Of a DNA stretch of 64,000 nucleotides, positions 34,190 to 45,222 are shown in pieces. Each line of letters starts with the position of its first letter. Position 1 is the stretch's first letter. The stretch covers positions 31,833,748 to 31,897,747 of the forward strand of contig CM039139.1 of the NCBI GenBank assembly GCA_022036555.1, in the 5' to 3' direction. Origin of the DNA: Microstegium vimineum. Lineage: Eukaryota; Streptophyta; Magnoliopsida; Poales; Poaceae. Below the pieces are notes generated by a model. That model was given only the letters and a program-made list of their open reading frames with translations. It did no database searches and was not told the origin of the DNA. The position numbers and the translations under genes were made by a program.

Positions 34190-35473
34190 TGTCGGTGTTA
34201 TGACCCGGGGGTCAAGACCACCAACGAGTAAATTTGTATATCGCGTGCTCCCTCTCTCAGACGTGATGCAAGATGGACACAAGATTTATCCTGGTTCGGG
34301 CAAAGAAGGCCCTACGTCCAGCGGGGGAGGATGACTTGTATTATCTCGCACCCAAAGCGTGCTCGTACAGGGGGGGTACAAGCTGTGTTACACGGAGTCG
34401 GCCACCCGAGGGGTCGATCGAGCGGCTGTGTGAGTGGTGTGGTTTAGAGTCCTTGAGAACCAAGGTCGGATTAGAGTCCTCAAAGAGAAACCTGGAAAAA
34501 GAAGTCTCTGACCAGAGCCCCCCCTTTCTCATCTACCTCGGCGTCCCCCTTTTATAGACCAAGGGGGAGACTCGAGGGTACAGGGTCCTAATAGTAGAAG
34601 TATGGGCGGCGTGGTCTTCCCGTCCTTCAGGCGTCCCCGGTCGTGGCATCAGTAGAAGTCGTCGCAATACAGTATTCGCAGGCGGGCACGAGTCCCATGG
34701 CCGAAGCGGGACGGGGCGGATGGGACGTCTTCCGTACCGGAGTTGTTGAAGAGGAGGGGGTTGAGCCCTCGGTCGAGGGGGGGGTCGAGCCCGTATGACT
34801 CTGTCACGTTCCCGAAGCCGTCGTCGAGGGTCGCACTATTCACTTTCCGAGGGGTACTGTAGAAGTCCGTACTTGCGTAGTGGCGGCAGTGGCGGCACAG
34901 TCGACGGGAGTCGGGGACTGGACGGGGAGTTGGCGGATTTGACAGTGGACGCAGGCGCCCATGTCGTCAGGTGGGTTTACTTTTACCCATGACGGAGTGG
35001 TTGGGTTACTCGAGCCCTCGTCCGCCGATGGTGCCTGGAAGGTCGAGGCGTCGACGGGTTGAGGGGGTCGACGTCGAGGTAGAGGCCGGGGGGTCGTTCG
35101 TCCGACCCCTCGTCCGTCGTCGAGGTAGAGCCGGGGGGTCGTTCGTGCGACCCCTCGTCCGTCGTCGAGGTAGAAACGGGGGGTCGTTCGTCCGACCCCT
35201 CGTCCGTCGTCGAGGTAGAGCCGGGGGGTCGTTCGTTCGACCCCTCGTCCGTCGTCGAGGTAGAGCCGGGGGGTCGTTCGTTCGACCCCTCGTCCGTCGT
35301 CGAGGTAGAGCCGGGGGCAGTGGCTGGTTTCCGCGGTCGGTGTTAGCGGGGGCCCTCGATCGATGGGCCGCGTCTTACCGAACAGTAGGCTGATCCTTGC
35401 CTTAAAAATGGTTGCTATGTTTAGCGTTAATTTATCGAAGGGTTTAGGGTACCCCTTACCTTCGTACCCGACA
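34190..35473 (-). repeat. 5' LTR of the Tat element
   Basis: 1,284 bp, TGTCGG..CCGACA. It is near-identical to 19575-20904 apart from about seven substitutions, a few one-base changes in G runs and a missing 48-bp segment. It contains the 45-bp tandem array at about 35070-35315 (five copies). Confidence 0.96.
34549..34556 (-). promoter_or_regulatory. TATA box of the Tat 5' LTR
   Basis: The minus strand reads TATAAAAGGGGG preceded by GGTCTA, a strong plant TATA box about 360 bp from the inner LTR end. Transcription from here would proceed towards gag-pol. The other LTR carries the same box at 19934-19941. Confidence 0.6.
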
Positions 35474-35478
35474 ATAAT

Positions 35479-37173
35479 ACTTCAGGATTATATAACCCAT
35501 AGAGAACATAATCATACATATGAATATTGCAAAGACAATATCAAATCAATATGAAAACTTCCAAGGGGTTAAAACTATTTTAACACAAAATTTATGAAAG
35601 CTCATAAACCTAGAAAAATCAGCTTCTAGATTATAGATTGGAAAAAGCATAATATTCAAATTAATTATTACTCTAAAAGAGACATATCATGTCTAAATTA
35701 TAAAATATTTGCATAAAAATACCACTACCATAAATATTTCTGCAATTATATTTAACTTCAGGTTTTATAATAGCAAAAATATATATATGCCATCTGCTCA
35801 AGCTCATAAGCAACAAACCTTCAGAGATTTTCAAACACATAAAATATCTACATGACAGCACAAACCATCTAAATTTACGTGTACCAATCATACGTGCACC
35901 AATCGTAGGCACGACAATTACCACACCACGATGGATTGATTACATTGAACCACGATATGAGCATATCGAGGAAAGACAGTGTTGCCGCAACAGGCGACGA
36001 CGAGGCTGCACCACCGTAGTGGAGAGCAAGTGCATATTGACCAGTCAACGATGGTATGCGAGTAGCACAAGCCGAACAACGGCAACTTTAGGCATCACTC
36101 TTTGGGTCGTGTGGTTTCAGTACAACGGTAGTGAGAGCAATATGTCAATTAAAAAAACTATGTAGAGCTCGATCCGACATGTCCAACATGTTTTTTCAAG
36201 AAAAAAAATGATCTACTAGCATATACATCTAATCTTCAGGATTAATCTAGTAGAACTTGAACAACACATGCATGGCAACACGGTTTAACAACCGAAAAAG
36301 CTAATAACATGTAAAGATCTAACAAGCTATCATGTCAGTATCATGACCGTGATTCATAGAGCATACCAGAAATTTACTAGTAGAACACATCAGGTGTTTT
36401 TTATATATAAAAAAAACTATTAGTCTTGTACTCCTTTAGAAGATCTACTAGAAATATTAAAATCTATAAGATTTATATAATAAATAAATCTAGTAGAACT
36501 GTAGTAGCGAAGAGATTGAACGACAAACCAGGTACGTTTGTTGTGGTGAAAAATTTATGCCGCGTAGGGCATATAGGCAAGCCAAAGGACCTGTCTGCGT
36601 AGTATTCAGTGGAGCCTGACGAGTTCTGGTGACGCGATGGTCGATATTGAGTTGACGGATCGAAGCATGAGGCGGGCGTTCATCCGTTCTCTTGGTCACC
36701 CTTGCATGCGGTAGCACAAGCATCGGAGTTCGGATAACTCCAATGACGATGCCTGTGTTCCCAAGATTCATGAAGAAGATAATCTATCTGTTATTCATAC
36801 GTGCTGGATTGATTAAGTGCAAATAAAAAAACTCAGAAAAACATCACGGTTAATTAAGCCCATAACGATCGGCCGCCGGCACTGCAAACCAAGAGTCCAA
36901 GACTCCTTCATGTAGTCCGCTGGATCAACGTAGATGTAGGGATCAGTTGCGCCAGCGCCCAGCAGATCGTATCCACGGCCGCTCGCACGAGTTCCTGTCA
37001 GCGAGGACGTCCAACACTGGTTGTTGGCGTCAACGCTCCCATGTTGCCGAATCAAGATGACGCCAAGCCAGTTAGAAAAAAATAATCTATGATTAGGGAA
37101 AACAAATAGATCTTGATTCAATGGCAGACAAATTATGAACGACTCACCCAGTTGAAAGAGCGGCTGATAACGT
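35479..37173 (-). pseudogene. 5' internal part of the old copia element, highly degenerate
   Basis: AT-rich sequence between the nested gypsy element and the 5' LTR. By position it should hold the gag start, but I find no readable gag motif. The minus strand next to the LTR reads CGTTATCAGCCGCTC, resembling a shifted primer site with TATCAG in common with the initiator-Met type. Confidence 0.5.
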
Positions 37174-37417
37174 GTTAAGAATCGGCCTATGCATGGATCG
37201 CCAGATCCGTTTTCCCGTTCCCGATCCCAAGAAGAGACGTGTAGAAGATATCCCGTCTCCCTTCCCAATAGCATAATAGATGAACACATGACAGTCAATA
37301 TTGTGGAACTTGTATTCTCTTATCTCATTATAGATGGGTACATGTTCCTTTATATAGTCTTAACCCTTCAGGGGTATATTTGATATGAGCCCATAATTAT
37401 CGTAGGTTATTGTTTCT
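37174..37417 (-). repeat. 5' LTR of the old copia element
   Basis: 244 bp, aligned with 15754-16009. Differences are a 7-bp indel around 37228 (GTAGAAG[ATATCCC]), one-base indels and a few substitutions, more diverged than the Tat LTR pair. Outer flank GAACC. Confidence 0.85.
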
Positions 37418-37422
37418 GAACC

Positions 37423-40187
37423 GGAACCACGGAAAGTGTGCAGGGGACTCGGCGCGAAGCGAATGATTGTGGACGGCTGGGACATCACGAATACTTGGGC
37501 CGTTGTTATAAATTAAGCAAATTGTAGCCAGTTGCTCGTCCTACTTCGCAGCCTGGTCGGCGGATGACTCCCATCCGACTGGTCAGACGGGATGCGTTCC
37601 GCAGAAAGGCTCTTTGGGTTGCCTGTCGTGTGGTGGATTTGCGTTGGGCTGGACCGAAATCCGCAAGCATGCCTCAGTTTGCACGCAACGATCGCGATTC
37701 GGGTCGGCCCAGCCCAGCATGCTACTTCTTACAAGTTTTCCACATGAAACGAGACGTGAAAAATCCACTTTTTCTGGCTCAACCTTTACAAAATTCTTTT
37801 TTCCTCCCTAAATAAACTCTAAAAACAGAAAAACTACCTCCCTCAACTGAAATCGTGTGTTTTATCTCCCAAGTCCAATTATAAGCATTTTTAAGCCAGT
37901 TTTGTCTTTTTTTCTTTTTTATCTATTTCAATTAAATTTTTGAAAAAAACATAGTAAATCATAATCATAGAAAAATCATAAAATAAAAATTCTATTCCAT
38001 ATGAGTAGCTATACACAGTAAACATACAATTTTTTGTAAATTTAGATATATTTTTTCTATATTTAATTAAAATAATTCATAACTATAGTTTCTATGTTCT
38101 AATTGTGGTAAAAAATTTATGGTGACCTAATTATTATATGTTTTAACTATAGTGAAAATTTCATACTCATCATATAATTATTAGGCCATCATAAAATTCA
38201 TTGGACTATGTATAAATTTTATACCTCCCTGCCGGCTTGACTCCTGGGCTGGGCCTGCAAATGCCGCCTTGTTCTGTCGGCTACCCTGCTCTGCTCTGTC
38301 CACCCCGACGGGGGTAAGGTAACCATCATGCATGCAGATGCAGATGCAGATGCAGATGCAGCCATGGTTTTACTCAAGACAACACTAGCGACCCAGCAAA
38401 GCCCCAACGTTAGTGTCAACGACACCGCCCTCGCCGGCCACAGAAGACGACGTTCTGATGTCCAGCGTCGGTGGCCAACTGCGGCCCCATGAGCTTGCTT
38501 GCTGTAAAAAAGGGAAGCGAGAAATCATAGTGTTCGGCATACTGACCGGCCGTAGAGTCTGGTAATCATGTCTGCTGCTCCCTTTGTTCGGCATACGGAG
38601 TACACAAGATAATTTAATTTTGTTAGAGAGTCAAACCTTTTTCAAATTCGACAAAGATTATATGAAAAAAGTTATAAAAATTTATGACATTAAATAGAAT
38701 ATATCACAAAAATATAATTAAAAAAATCTAATGATACTTATTCAATATCATAAATGTTATTATCTCATTGGATAAATATGGTTAATATATACATACATAC
38801 TCCTAGTCTAATGCATGAACAGTACGGCTCTTAGATGTATAGTAATAATAAACGTGTAAGACGTGCATTGGAGTCATCATGCGGCTAGCAAAAGTATACT
38901 TATTATATGCCGTAAGAACACACATGCCTCACAGGATAAGGTCGGTTAACTAGCTTAATTACTATATTGTGGTCGGTTTTTATGTTAATTTGTGGTTAGC
39001 TAATTTACTACGTTGGTCGCCCCAATGGTACGATATATATGTGTAGCAAATGTGTTTCCTACTCGTTATTTAGCCAGCCGACTAAAAATCAAACGCCTAA
39101 AATTTGTTGGTTGATGTTCGTTTCCTTGAAATTTAGTTTATGCTAGTGCTTTATACTTATTTGTTATGAGAGAAAAATATTGTTCGCTAGCTAAAAAGTA
39201 CTGCTGAAGTAGTGGGTGCTGATATACCGTCCAAAGTATTCATCAGACATCTAGTTTTTAGAAGTCCAAAATCCTTCTATTTTCATTCACAGAACAATAT
39301 TTTTCTCTCATTCTAAATTAGCCGTATAAAACAGTTGCAGCTATAATAAGTCCTGCCGAAGAGTGGCTGGCCTCTCATACGTTTTGGATGCCTGTCAGAC
39401 TTGTATTGAAACAAGTTCTAAGCACAGTACATATAACTGTACCACTGCCTTGTTGACCTATATATGATGGTATAACTGCTTTATTTATTTATTTATTTAT
39501 TTATTTGTGTTGCTGGGGCATATGCAGGTCTATTATCTACTAGACTACATCGCATTGGGGCACTTCTTGTAGATAAGATAATACAGGGGGAGTGGAGTGG
39601 AGTGGAGTGGTGGTAGCTACTGTACTGCACTGTACGTACTAGCCTAGTGGGCGAGCACGCGCAGGCTTGGCTCCCACGCCTCCGAAACGTGCGGGCGTGT
39701 GCCCCCACCGTGGGCCGAAATTTTCGGGAAGGGAGGAGGGGGCCTGGAGCCTGGCCCGCGTCCACGTTGCTCGATGCCAACAGCAAAACAGCCGTGCGCA
39801 GCAATCAAAGGCAGCTGGGCCTCTCCGTCATCGTCTGTCTCTTCTTCTTCTTCTTCTTCTTTTTTTTGTCTAATATAATGCTCATCTCATGTGACCTATG
39901 TTGTGAGTAAGCTCTCACATTCTGTCCTACTACAGTACGTAGCCAGAAGAAAGGAATACGTAAGATTATATTATACTGTAGTTATTGATTTGGATCGATG
40001 ATCAATAATTAACCAGCAAGCAGCTGCGCATGCATGCATTCCATGCGTCGTCGGTCAGTATGGAGAAGGAGAAGGGGGGCACTGGCAACATATGCATGTG
40101 TAGTGTACTGTACTCTAGGAGTGCGTGTCACTTGTGATCAGGATGATCTGTCACTCATCAACAGTAGCCTAGCAGGGAGGAAGTACT
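37423..40187. other. Intergenic DNA with microsatellites
   Basis: No gene or TIR pair recognised. Simple repeats: (GCAGAT)5-6 at about 38330-38361, (TTTA)6-7 at 39480-39506, (GTGGA)4 at about 39590-39611, (TTC)n at about 39841-39862. A GC-rich patch at 39650-39790 gives ORFs in several frames without domains. Confidence 0.6.
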
Positions 40188-40418
40188 TTATCCGTCTCTA
40201 AATAAATATCGTTGTTGATGTTTGTGCCACAAATTTAATTTGATTTGTAGAAAATACGTGTAACATTTGTATCTCTAAATAAATTTTTAAAAAACTAGAT
40301 TCAAAGACCTTCCTAACGATACTAATTATGTAATATAAATATTAATATTTTTAATATATATTTAGTTAAAGAAGTTTTTTGGGAATCGTAAACGACAATT
40401 ATTTAAGGACAAGTAGAG
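40188..40418. mobile_element. Degenerate Stowaway-like MITE
   Basis: Left end TATCCGTCTCTAAATAAATATCG and right end CGACAATTATTTAAGGACAAG are imperfect inverted repeats of the Stowaway type. The interior is AT-rich. The terminal CTCCCTC consensus and TA duplications are eroded. Confidence 0.55.
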
Positions 40419-40750
40419 GAAGGGAATGAGGAAGCGTCAAACCAAAGCACAGTTCACGCACGCATGACACACGATCCCTCCGAAACAAAGACAAACATTC
40501 TTTGTCAGCGTTACTAGCTACGTACGTGTAAGGCTACCAATTTTAGCTTCTCTTTATAGAAGTCGTTTTTATTTTTTCTCACGATCATCTCCTTTCACAT
40601 AGATGATGAGAGTAAGTAAAGCTGAAAAAAATAATTTTTCTTATCGAAAGTATATAAACAGTAAATACGTTAGCGAAGATGGAACCGGTAGGAGACCTGC
40701 TAAATGGATTCTTATTACATAATAGGGTTATGTTTTACTGTATTTTAATT

Positions 40751-41907
40751 GGGTTAATTGGATATGTGCCATTATAATTTTATCATTTTTGAAACACACC
40801 ATTACTATTTAAGAAACTATTCCACTGTCATTACAATTCTTGCCAAAACTGAAATATGTCATTATATACGTATGTGGCGTCTTTGGGCCCATGTGCAAGT
40901 GTAGGAATAATTTTATATTTTCGTATGGACCAAAATACCCCTCCCACTCTATCTTACTTATAGACGGGCCCAATGTGTCATCCCTTTCCTCTGTCCTCTC
41001 ATAGTGCTTTCCATGGACACAGCACACACCACGCACAGAGGTGGATGGCGCTGGAGATAGACTTTTTGGAGGGGATTACGGATGGCGTTGCGGTGGGCGG
41101 CGGCCAACCTGCTGCACGCTGGCGACCATCTGCTGATGCTGCACGTCATCAAGGAGCCCAACTACGAGCATAGCAACGCTATCCTCTGGGAATCCACCGC
41201 TTCCTGTACACGTCCTTTCTCCAATCTCCAACTCCTCCGGGCTCCTATTAGTATTCTTGCTTGCAACAAGCAGCTAGCCGGTGACGATGAGCTAGCTCAT
41301 GACCTGCGACATGGAGGATCTGCTAGATCCATGGCTAGCGGGTTGCGGATTTGGTGTCTTCATCGTGCTGCCATGGTGGCTTAAGTCCTCAGCAGCCTGC
41401 CACCATGGTCACGCCCAGCTCGCCGCATACCTTATCGGGCCACCACTCGTCGCCCCCGCGGAGATGGCCTCTGCACCGCATTCTGTCCTTTGCTGCTCTC
41501 CACGAGTGGGCGGGCAGGTGGGCTCCGCATTGAGAAAGCTGCAACGTCGTCGCCGGGCAAGGAGTCGGCTAGACGTGCGGGGGTCTGTTGCGCTGCTGCT
41601 GGGGAGCAGCCGAGCAGCCAGCCGCCGACCGGAGATGGAGAAGACAACATAAAGAGGGAGGGGAAGGCTGACAAGTGGGCCCCATGTGTTAGTGAGTGTG
41701 AGAGAGAAGAAAAAAGGGTCAATCTTGTCCATACGGATCAATGGTACCCCTTTATACGTTTGCCAGTGGGCCCATGTTGCCTTCAAGCGTACATAATGGC
41801 GTATCTCAAATATCTGTAGAGTTTCAATGACAATGACATAGTTTCTTAAATAGTAATGATGTATTTTAAAAACGATAAAGTTATAATGATACAGATCTAA
41901 TTAACCC
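40751..41907. mobile_element. Non-autonomous TIR element (Pack-type) carrying host gene fragments
   Basis: The ends are long inverted repeats of about 110 bp: left GGGTTAATTGGATATGTGCC.., with CATTACTATTTAAGAAACTA at about 40799, and right its complement (TAGTTTCTTAAATAGTAATG near 41841, ending TTAACCC at 41907). TTAATT is found outside both ends. The interior is GC-rich, unlike its ends, and holds a universal-stress-protein fragment at 41082-41210. Long TIRs with captured gene pieces suggest a Mutator-like Pack element; a clean 9-bp target duplication was not seen, so the superfamily is open. Confidence 0.75.
41082..41210 (+). pseudogene. Captured universal stress protein (USP) domain fragment
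   Basis: The frame reads ALRWAAANLLHAGDHLLMLHV followed by KEPNYEHSNAILWES (split here to keep it short). This matches the beta1-alpha1-beta2 start of plant USP-like proteins (..ALRWALDNL..GD.L.LLHV). The frame leaves the USP pattern after about residue 43. It lacks the start, the ATP-binding Gly motif and the rest of the domain, so it is a gene piece. Confidence 0.7.
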
Positions 41908-44090
41908 TTAATTAATAAGGAATGAAGAATCGAAGAAGATCGAGAAGCTTTAGAGTGCAGGGCAGCAATGGCAAATTGCAATGGGTGGGTTGGAGTTGGA
42001 GCCATGTGCTTGCCCGCCTGCTTCTTTTCTCGCGTGCGTCCATGCGTGCGGCATATATACAGTAAGATAGTATAGTGCTGTAGCTAGTATTCCGCGCTCA
42101 TGCATGCATGATGCATGGATTAATGTAACCACCCACCCACGTTATTATTTATTTACACAGTAGTACTAGTACTTACTAATTTCACGGGCGCGCGGCTAAA
42201 TTATCGATTCTTCTACTCTAGATATACTAGTATATATATATGAAAATACATACATGCATGCCGATCGATGGCACATACGTACCCTCTTTAATTATGTATC
42301 CCATGCTCGACAAGCATTTCCTGCTGTGCATGGTTATTAGCTACAGTACTTTTACATTGTGAATCAATGAAAATTGACGTACACTATCGAGCCACGCCAA
42401 CAAGATGACTACTATACTTTTTCATAAATCTCCGGAAAAATATATTACTTCAATTGTCCTACAAACACCTACCGTACGTGACAGAGCAAGTGGTAGGTCG
42501 TTGCAAGATATTGGTTGGAACATCAAAATAAGCTGAACTAATTAACTATACCAAATAACGCGCGTATGTTTCTCTATAGTTTTTTCTGACCGCGCGTTTC
42601 TTACCCGGCCTCACAAAACCTCCGATCCATTTACGTAAAAACACATAGGGTGGTTCTCGACGACGGTACCAAACTGGACCATTACTTGATCCAGTGTCTT
42701 TCTATTATCATCTGGTTGAATTGATACCAACATGTTTGTATTTATTTATTATTTTATTATTATTATTCTATGATGTATGGCGGACGAGTACGTTTGTGTG
42801 CTACCACACTAGTAGTAGATTGGTAATTGTATTGTTATCCTCAGCTTTTCTTAGCCCAATGGTCTCTCTGCTTAATTTGAACCAGAAACAAAAGAAAAGA
42901 AAATTCTGTTATCCTCGTCCTTTGCTTCTCATTTACTAATGCTGGTCATCAAGTGGCGCCGGGGGGGGGGGGGGGGGGGCGAGGAGGACACTGCTGTGGC
43001 CCACATGGCAGTCCCTCCACTACAAATTATGGAGATTTGCTGCCCTTGAAATTAAGCTAATCTGGACACCACAATCCTACTCTGACTGTGTACCTGCCTT
43101 TGCTGACGAGACGAGAGATCACGAATTAACAATACAAAGGTACAGAGCTGGCGTCACGCCTTTGCAGAGCGACACTGTAGTCCAGTTCAAACCTGTTGTT
43201 CGTTTTTTACAGCGCACGGTGCACGCTGCCGTGAACGGGGAAAAGGTACTTGAGCTGCAGTAAAAGGCACCGTTTGGGAGCAAGCGGAGTGACCAGCAGA
43301 CAGGCGAGCGAGGAGGGCAAAGCGCAGCAGCGCAGGCGTAGTAAAACCCTACTGTAAAAAAAAGCGAGGCTAGCTACCGGGGCCAGGCTTTACCCTCTTT
43401 TTTTTTCTTAAAAAAAATAAAATACTAACTGCCACAGCACACACAGGTCCAGAGCCTGACAAGCCCGAAGCGCGCGTGCCGGCTCCGCACTCCCGAGCGG
43501 GCCCCACAGGCGCCGCACGCGCGGTGGCCCGCACGTCGGCGGCTGGCAATAACGGAACGGGGGGACCGTACGGGGTACGGCCGCGCCCTCCGCCCCGTGC
43601 AGGACAGCAGGAGGCCCGTCGTCGTTGCCTGCGACGCCACCGCCGTGCACCGGGTCCAGGCGCAGGCCCACAGCAACGAACAGCGCCAAGAACAGAACGC
43701 CGCGGGCCCCGACGGCGAGGCGAGCAGGGGGGCACCCCCGTCATTCCGCCGCTGATTTGAGCGCGCGGCCCCCACCCCCAGCCGCGCGCTCCTCGATGCA
43801 CGCGTCCGTTTCCCCGGCCGCGCGGGGCCCTCCACCACCAGCAGCATCACGTAGACCGGGCCTCTCGTACGCCCTGGCGGACCCCCACCCGCCGTGTCCC
43901 CGTCTTCGCGACGTGGGCCCCCCGCGCGGTTCAATCAGCCGGGAAAGCGTAGCGCAATCACGCGCCACCCCCACCGCCGGTGCACTGCACCGCGTGCACC
44001 GCCTCCGCGCCCGCGCCCCGTTGCGCGGCTAGGCGAGGCGGGCGTCTCTCTCCTCCGTCCTCCGCTCCTCTCCTGTCTCGACTCCGACCG
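41908..44090. other. Intergenic and distal promoter region of the HD-ZIP III gene
   Basis: AT-rich to about 42950, with a 19-base G run at 42961-42979, then GC-rich and CpG-rich from about 43440. No gene recognised. ORFs between 43400 and 44030 on both strands are composition artefacts (Arg/Pro/Ala-rich). The GC-rich part is a plausible promoter-proximal CpG-rich area. Confidence 0.5.
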
Positions 44091-44094
44091 CTGC

Positions 44095-45222
44095 TACAGT
44101 ATATACTAGGGCCGTCTGCTTGCTTCGGCAGAACAGTGCAGTGCTTGCCAGGCCACTGCTGCTGCGAGCCCCAGCCCCTGTTCCATCGTCTCTCTCTCTT
44201 CACCTCCGTTGCGAGCTGCTACTGCTACTGCTACTGCCGCTGCTGTTCCACGTCTCTATCTCCGCTTTAAGGCTGTCACCTTTCCCCATCCCCTACGCCC
44301 TCCTGCCCCTCGCCCTGGCCTCAATCAACCACGACGCCACAACCGCACCCGCGAACCCTAGCTAGCTAGCAGCACCGCGCGCCGGAGCCCGGAGTAGCAC
44401 CGCCTGCTTCTGCTTGCTCTCCTGCGGTGGCCGTACGTCGCGCTGGCGTCCGCTGCCGTCTTCGCCTGATCCGATCCACCCAACACCGTCAAGCGCCTCC
44501 GGCGATCGATGCGCATGCTAAGCGCCGCGGGAGGCGGCTCGGGCTCGTGCAGGCTGTGACTGTGAGGCTGTCCCCTCCCCTCGCGGCGTCGTGTGTGCCT
44601 GCTTCGCCGTTCCTCGCCGAGGGGGGCCTGCCTCTCACGGTCGGTCGGTCGGCCTCGCTGCGCGTTTGCTTCCCACCCACGCAGGTCAGAGGCAGAGCTT
44701 CGATCTAGCTACCTACCTACCTCGAGTTCCCGCTTGCTAGCTTTTGCACACAAGTTGCCTCTGCTGTGTTGTGTGGATCTGTCCCGCTTTTGTTGTCTGA
44801 GCGGACGCTGACGATTTTATCTATCGCTTCAGGTGTCTGCCATTTCCGGAATTGAATTTCGTCTTGTTTGTTTTGGCCAAACTCCAGTTCTAGCTTTACT
44901 ACTCCATTTCGCATTCCTTCCGTTCTCGGAAATTGTTTCTCCCAGTCTTTCATTTCAACCTGCACGATTTTTGTTATGTGTATCTCGAGTCTCGCCCCCC
45001 CACCCTCAGCATTTGTACCTTTGCAGTGAAGTTTTGATGCCCACTGCGGCCGTAGCAAAATTCGGTGCCGTAGCTCATCGCAGTCCTCCATTTCCTTGTT
45101 TGCGTCCCAGGGATCTTCGCGAGCTGCAAGTCCAAGCGCGAGCGGGGAGCTAAGAGCAGCAGCTGAGGGCGACGAGATTTGTGCGGGCTACGATTTTGCG
45201 TTGCTGAGGGAACAAGGGAGCA
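44095..45222 (+). promoter_or_regulatory. Putative core promoter and long leader of the HD-ZIP III gene, with upstream ORFs
   Basis: A TATA-like CAGTATATACTAGG at 44097-44110 is followed by a CT-rich stretch typical of plant transcription starts. The leader to the ATG at 45223 would be about 1.1 kb and probably contains an intron (possible acceptors at TTTGCAG before 45026 and CTTCAG before 44833). Several upstream ATGs occur. One ORF (45037-45153, 38 codons plus stop) ends 69 nt before the main start. Long leaders with uORFs are known in HD-ZIP III genes; start and splice sites here are inferred. Confidence 0.4.

Larger units (their letters stand above)
19570..35478 (-). mobile_element. Complete Tat-lineage Ty3/gypsy retrotransposon with an antisense gene
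   Basis: Total 15,899 bp (19575-35473) between perfect ATAAT target duplications (19570-19574, 35474-35478). LTRs of 1,330 and 1,284 bp start TGTCGG and end CCGACA. On the minus strand: 5' LTR, primer site, leader ORF, gag, aspartic protease, reverse transcriptase, two RNase H-like segments, integrase. The integrase-last order marks Ty3/gypsy, and the extra archaeal-type RNase H marks the Tat lineage (RIRE2/Grande/Retand group). Between integrase and the 3' LTR lies about 7 kb carrying an oppositely transcribed, intron-containing gene and several repeat families. By eye the LTRs show about seven substitutions and a 48-bp indel, so insertion was recent. Confidence 0.96.
15749..37422 (-). mobile_element. 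Old short-LTR Ty1/copia element, split by a nested gypsy element
   Basis: Direct repeats 15754-16009 and 37174-37417 are its LTRs. Both outer flanks read GAACC (15749-15753 and 37418-37422), a perfect 5-bp target duplication. Next to the left LTR the minus strand shows a polypurine tract (AAGGGGGAGTG). Copia RNase H and polyprotein tail translate on the minus strand from 16100-16600. The element is therefore minus-oriented, with the right LTR as 5' LTR. Removing the 15.9-kb insertion plus one copy of its 5-bp duplication leaves about 5.8 kb, normal for copia. Coding sequence is full of stops. Confidence 0.88.

Noticed and set aside
43370..44203. ORFs upstream of the HD-ZIP III gene
   Set aside because: Arg/Pro/Ala-rich in all frames on both strands; composition effect in a CpG-rich promoter region.
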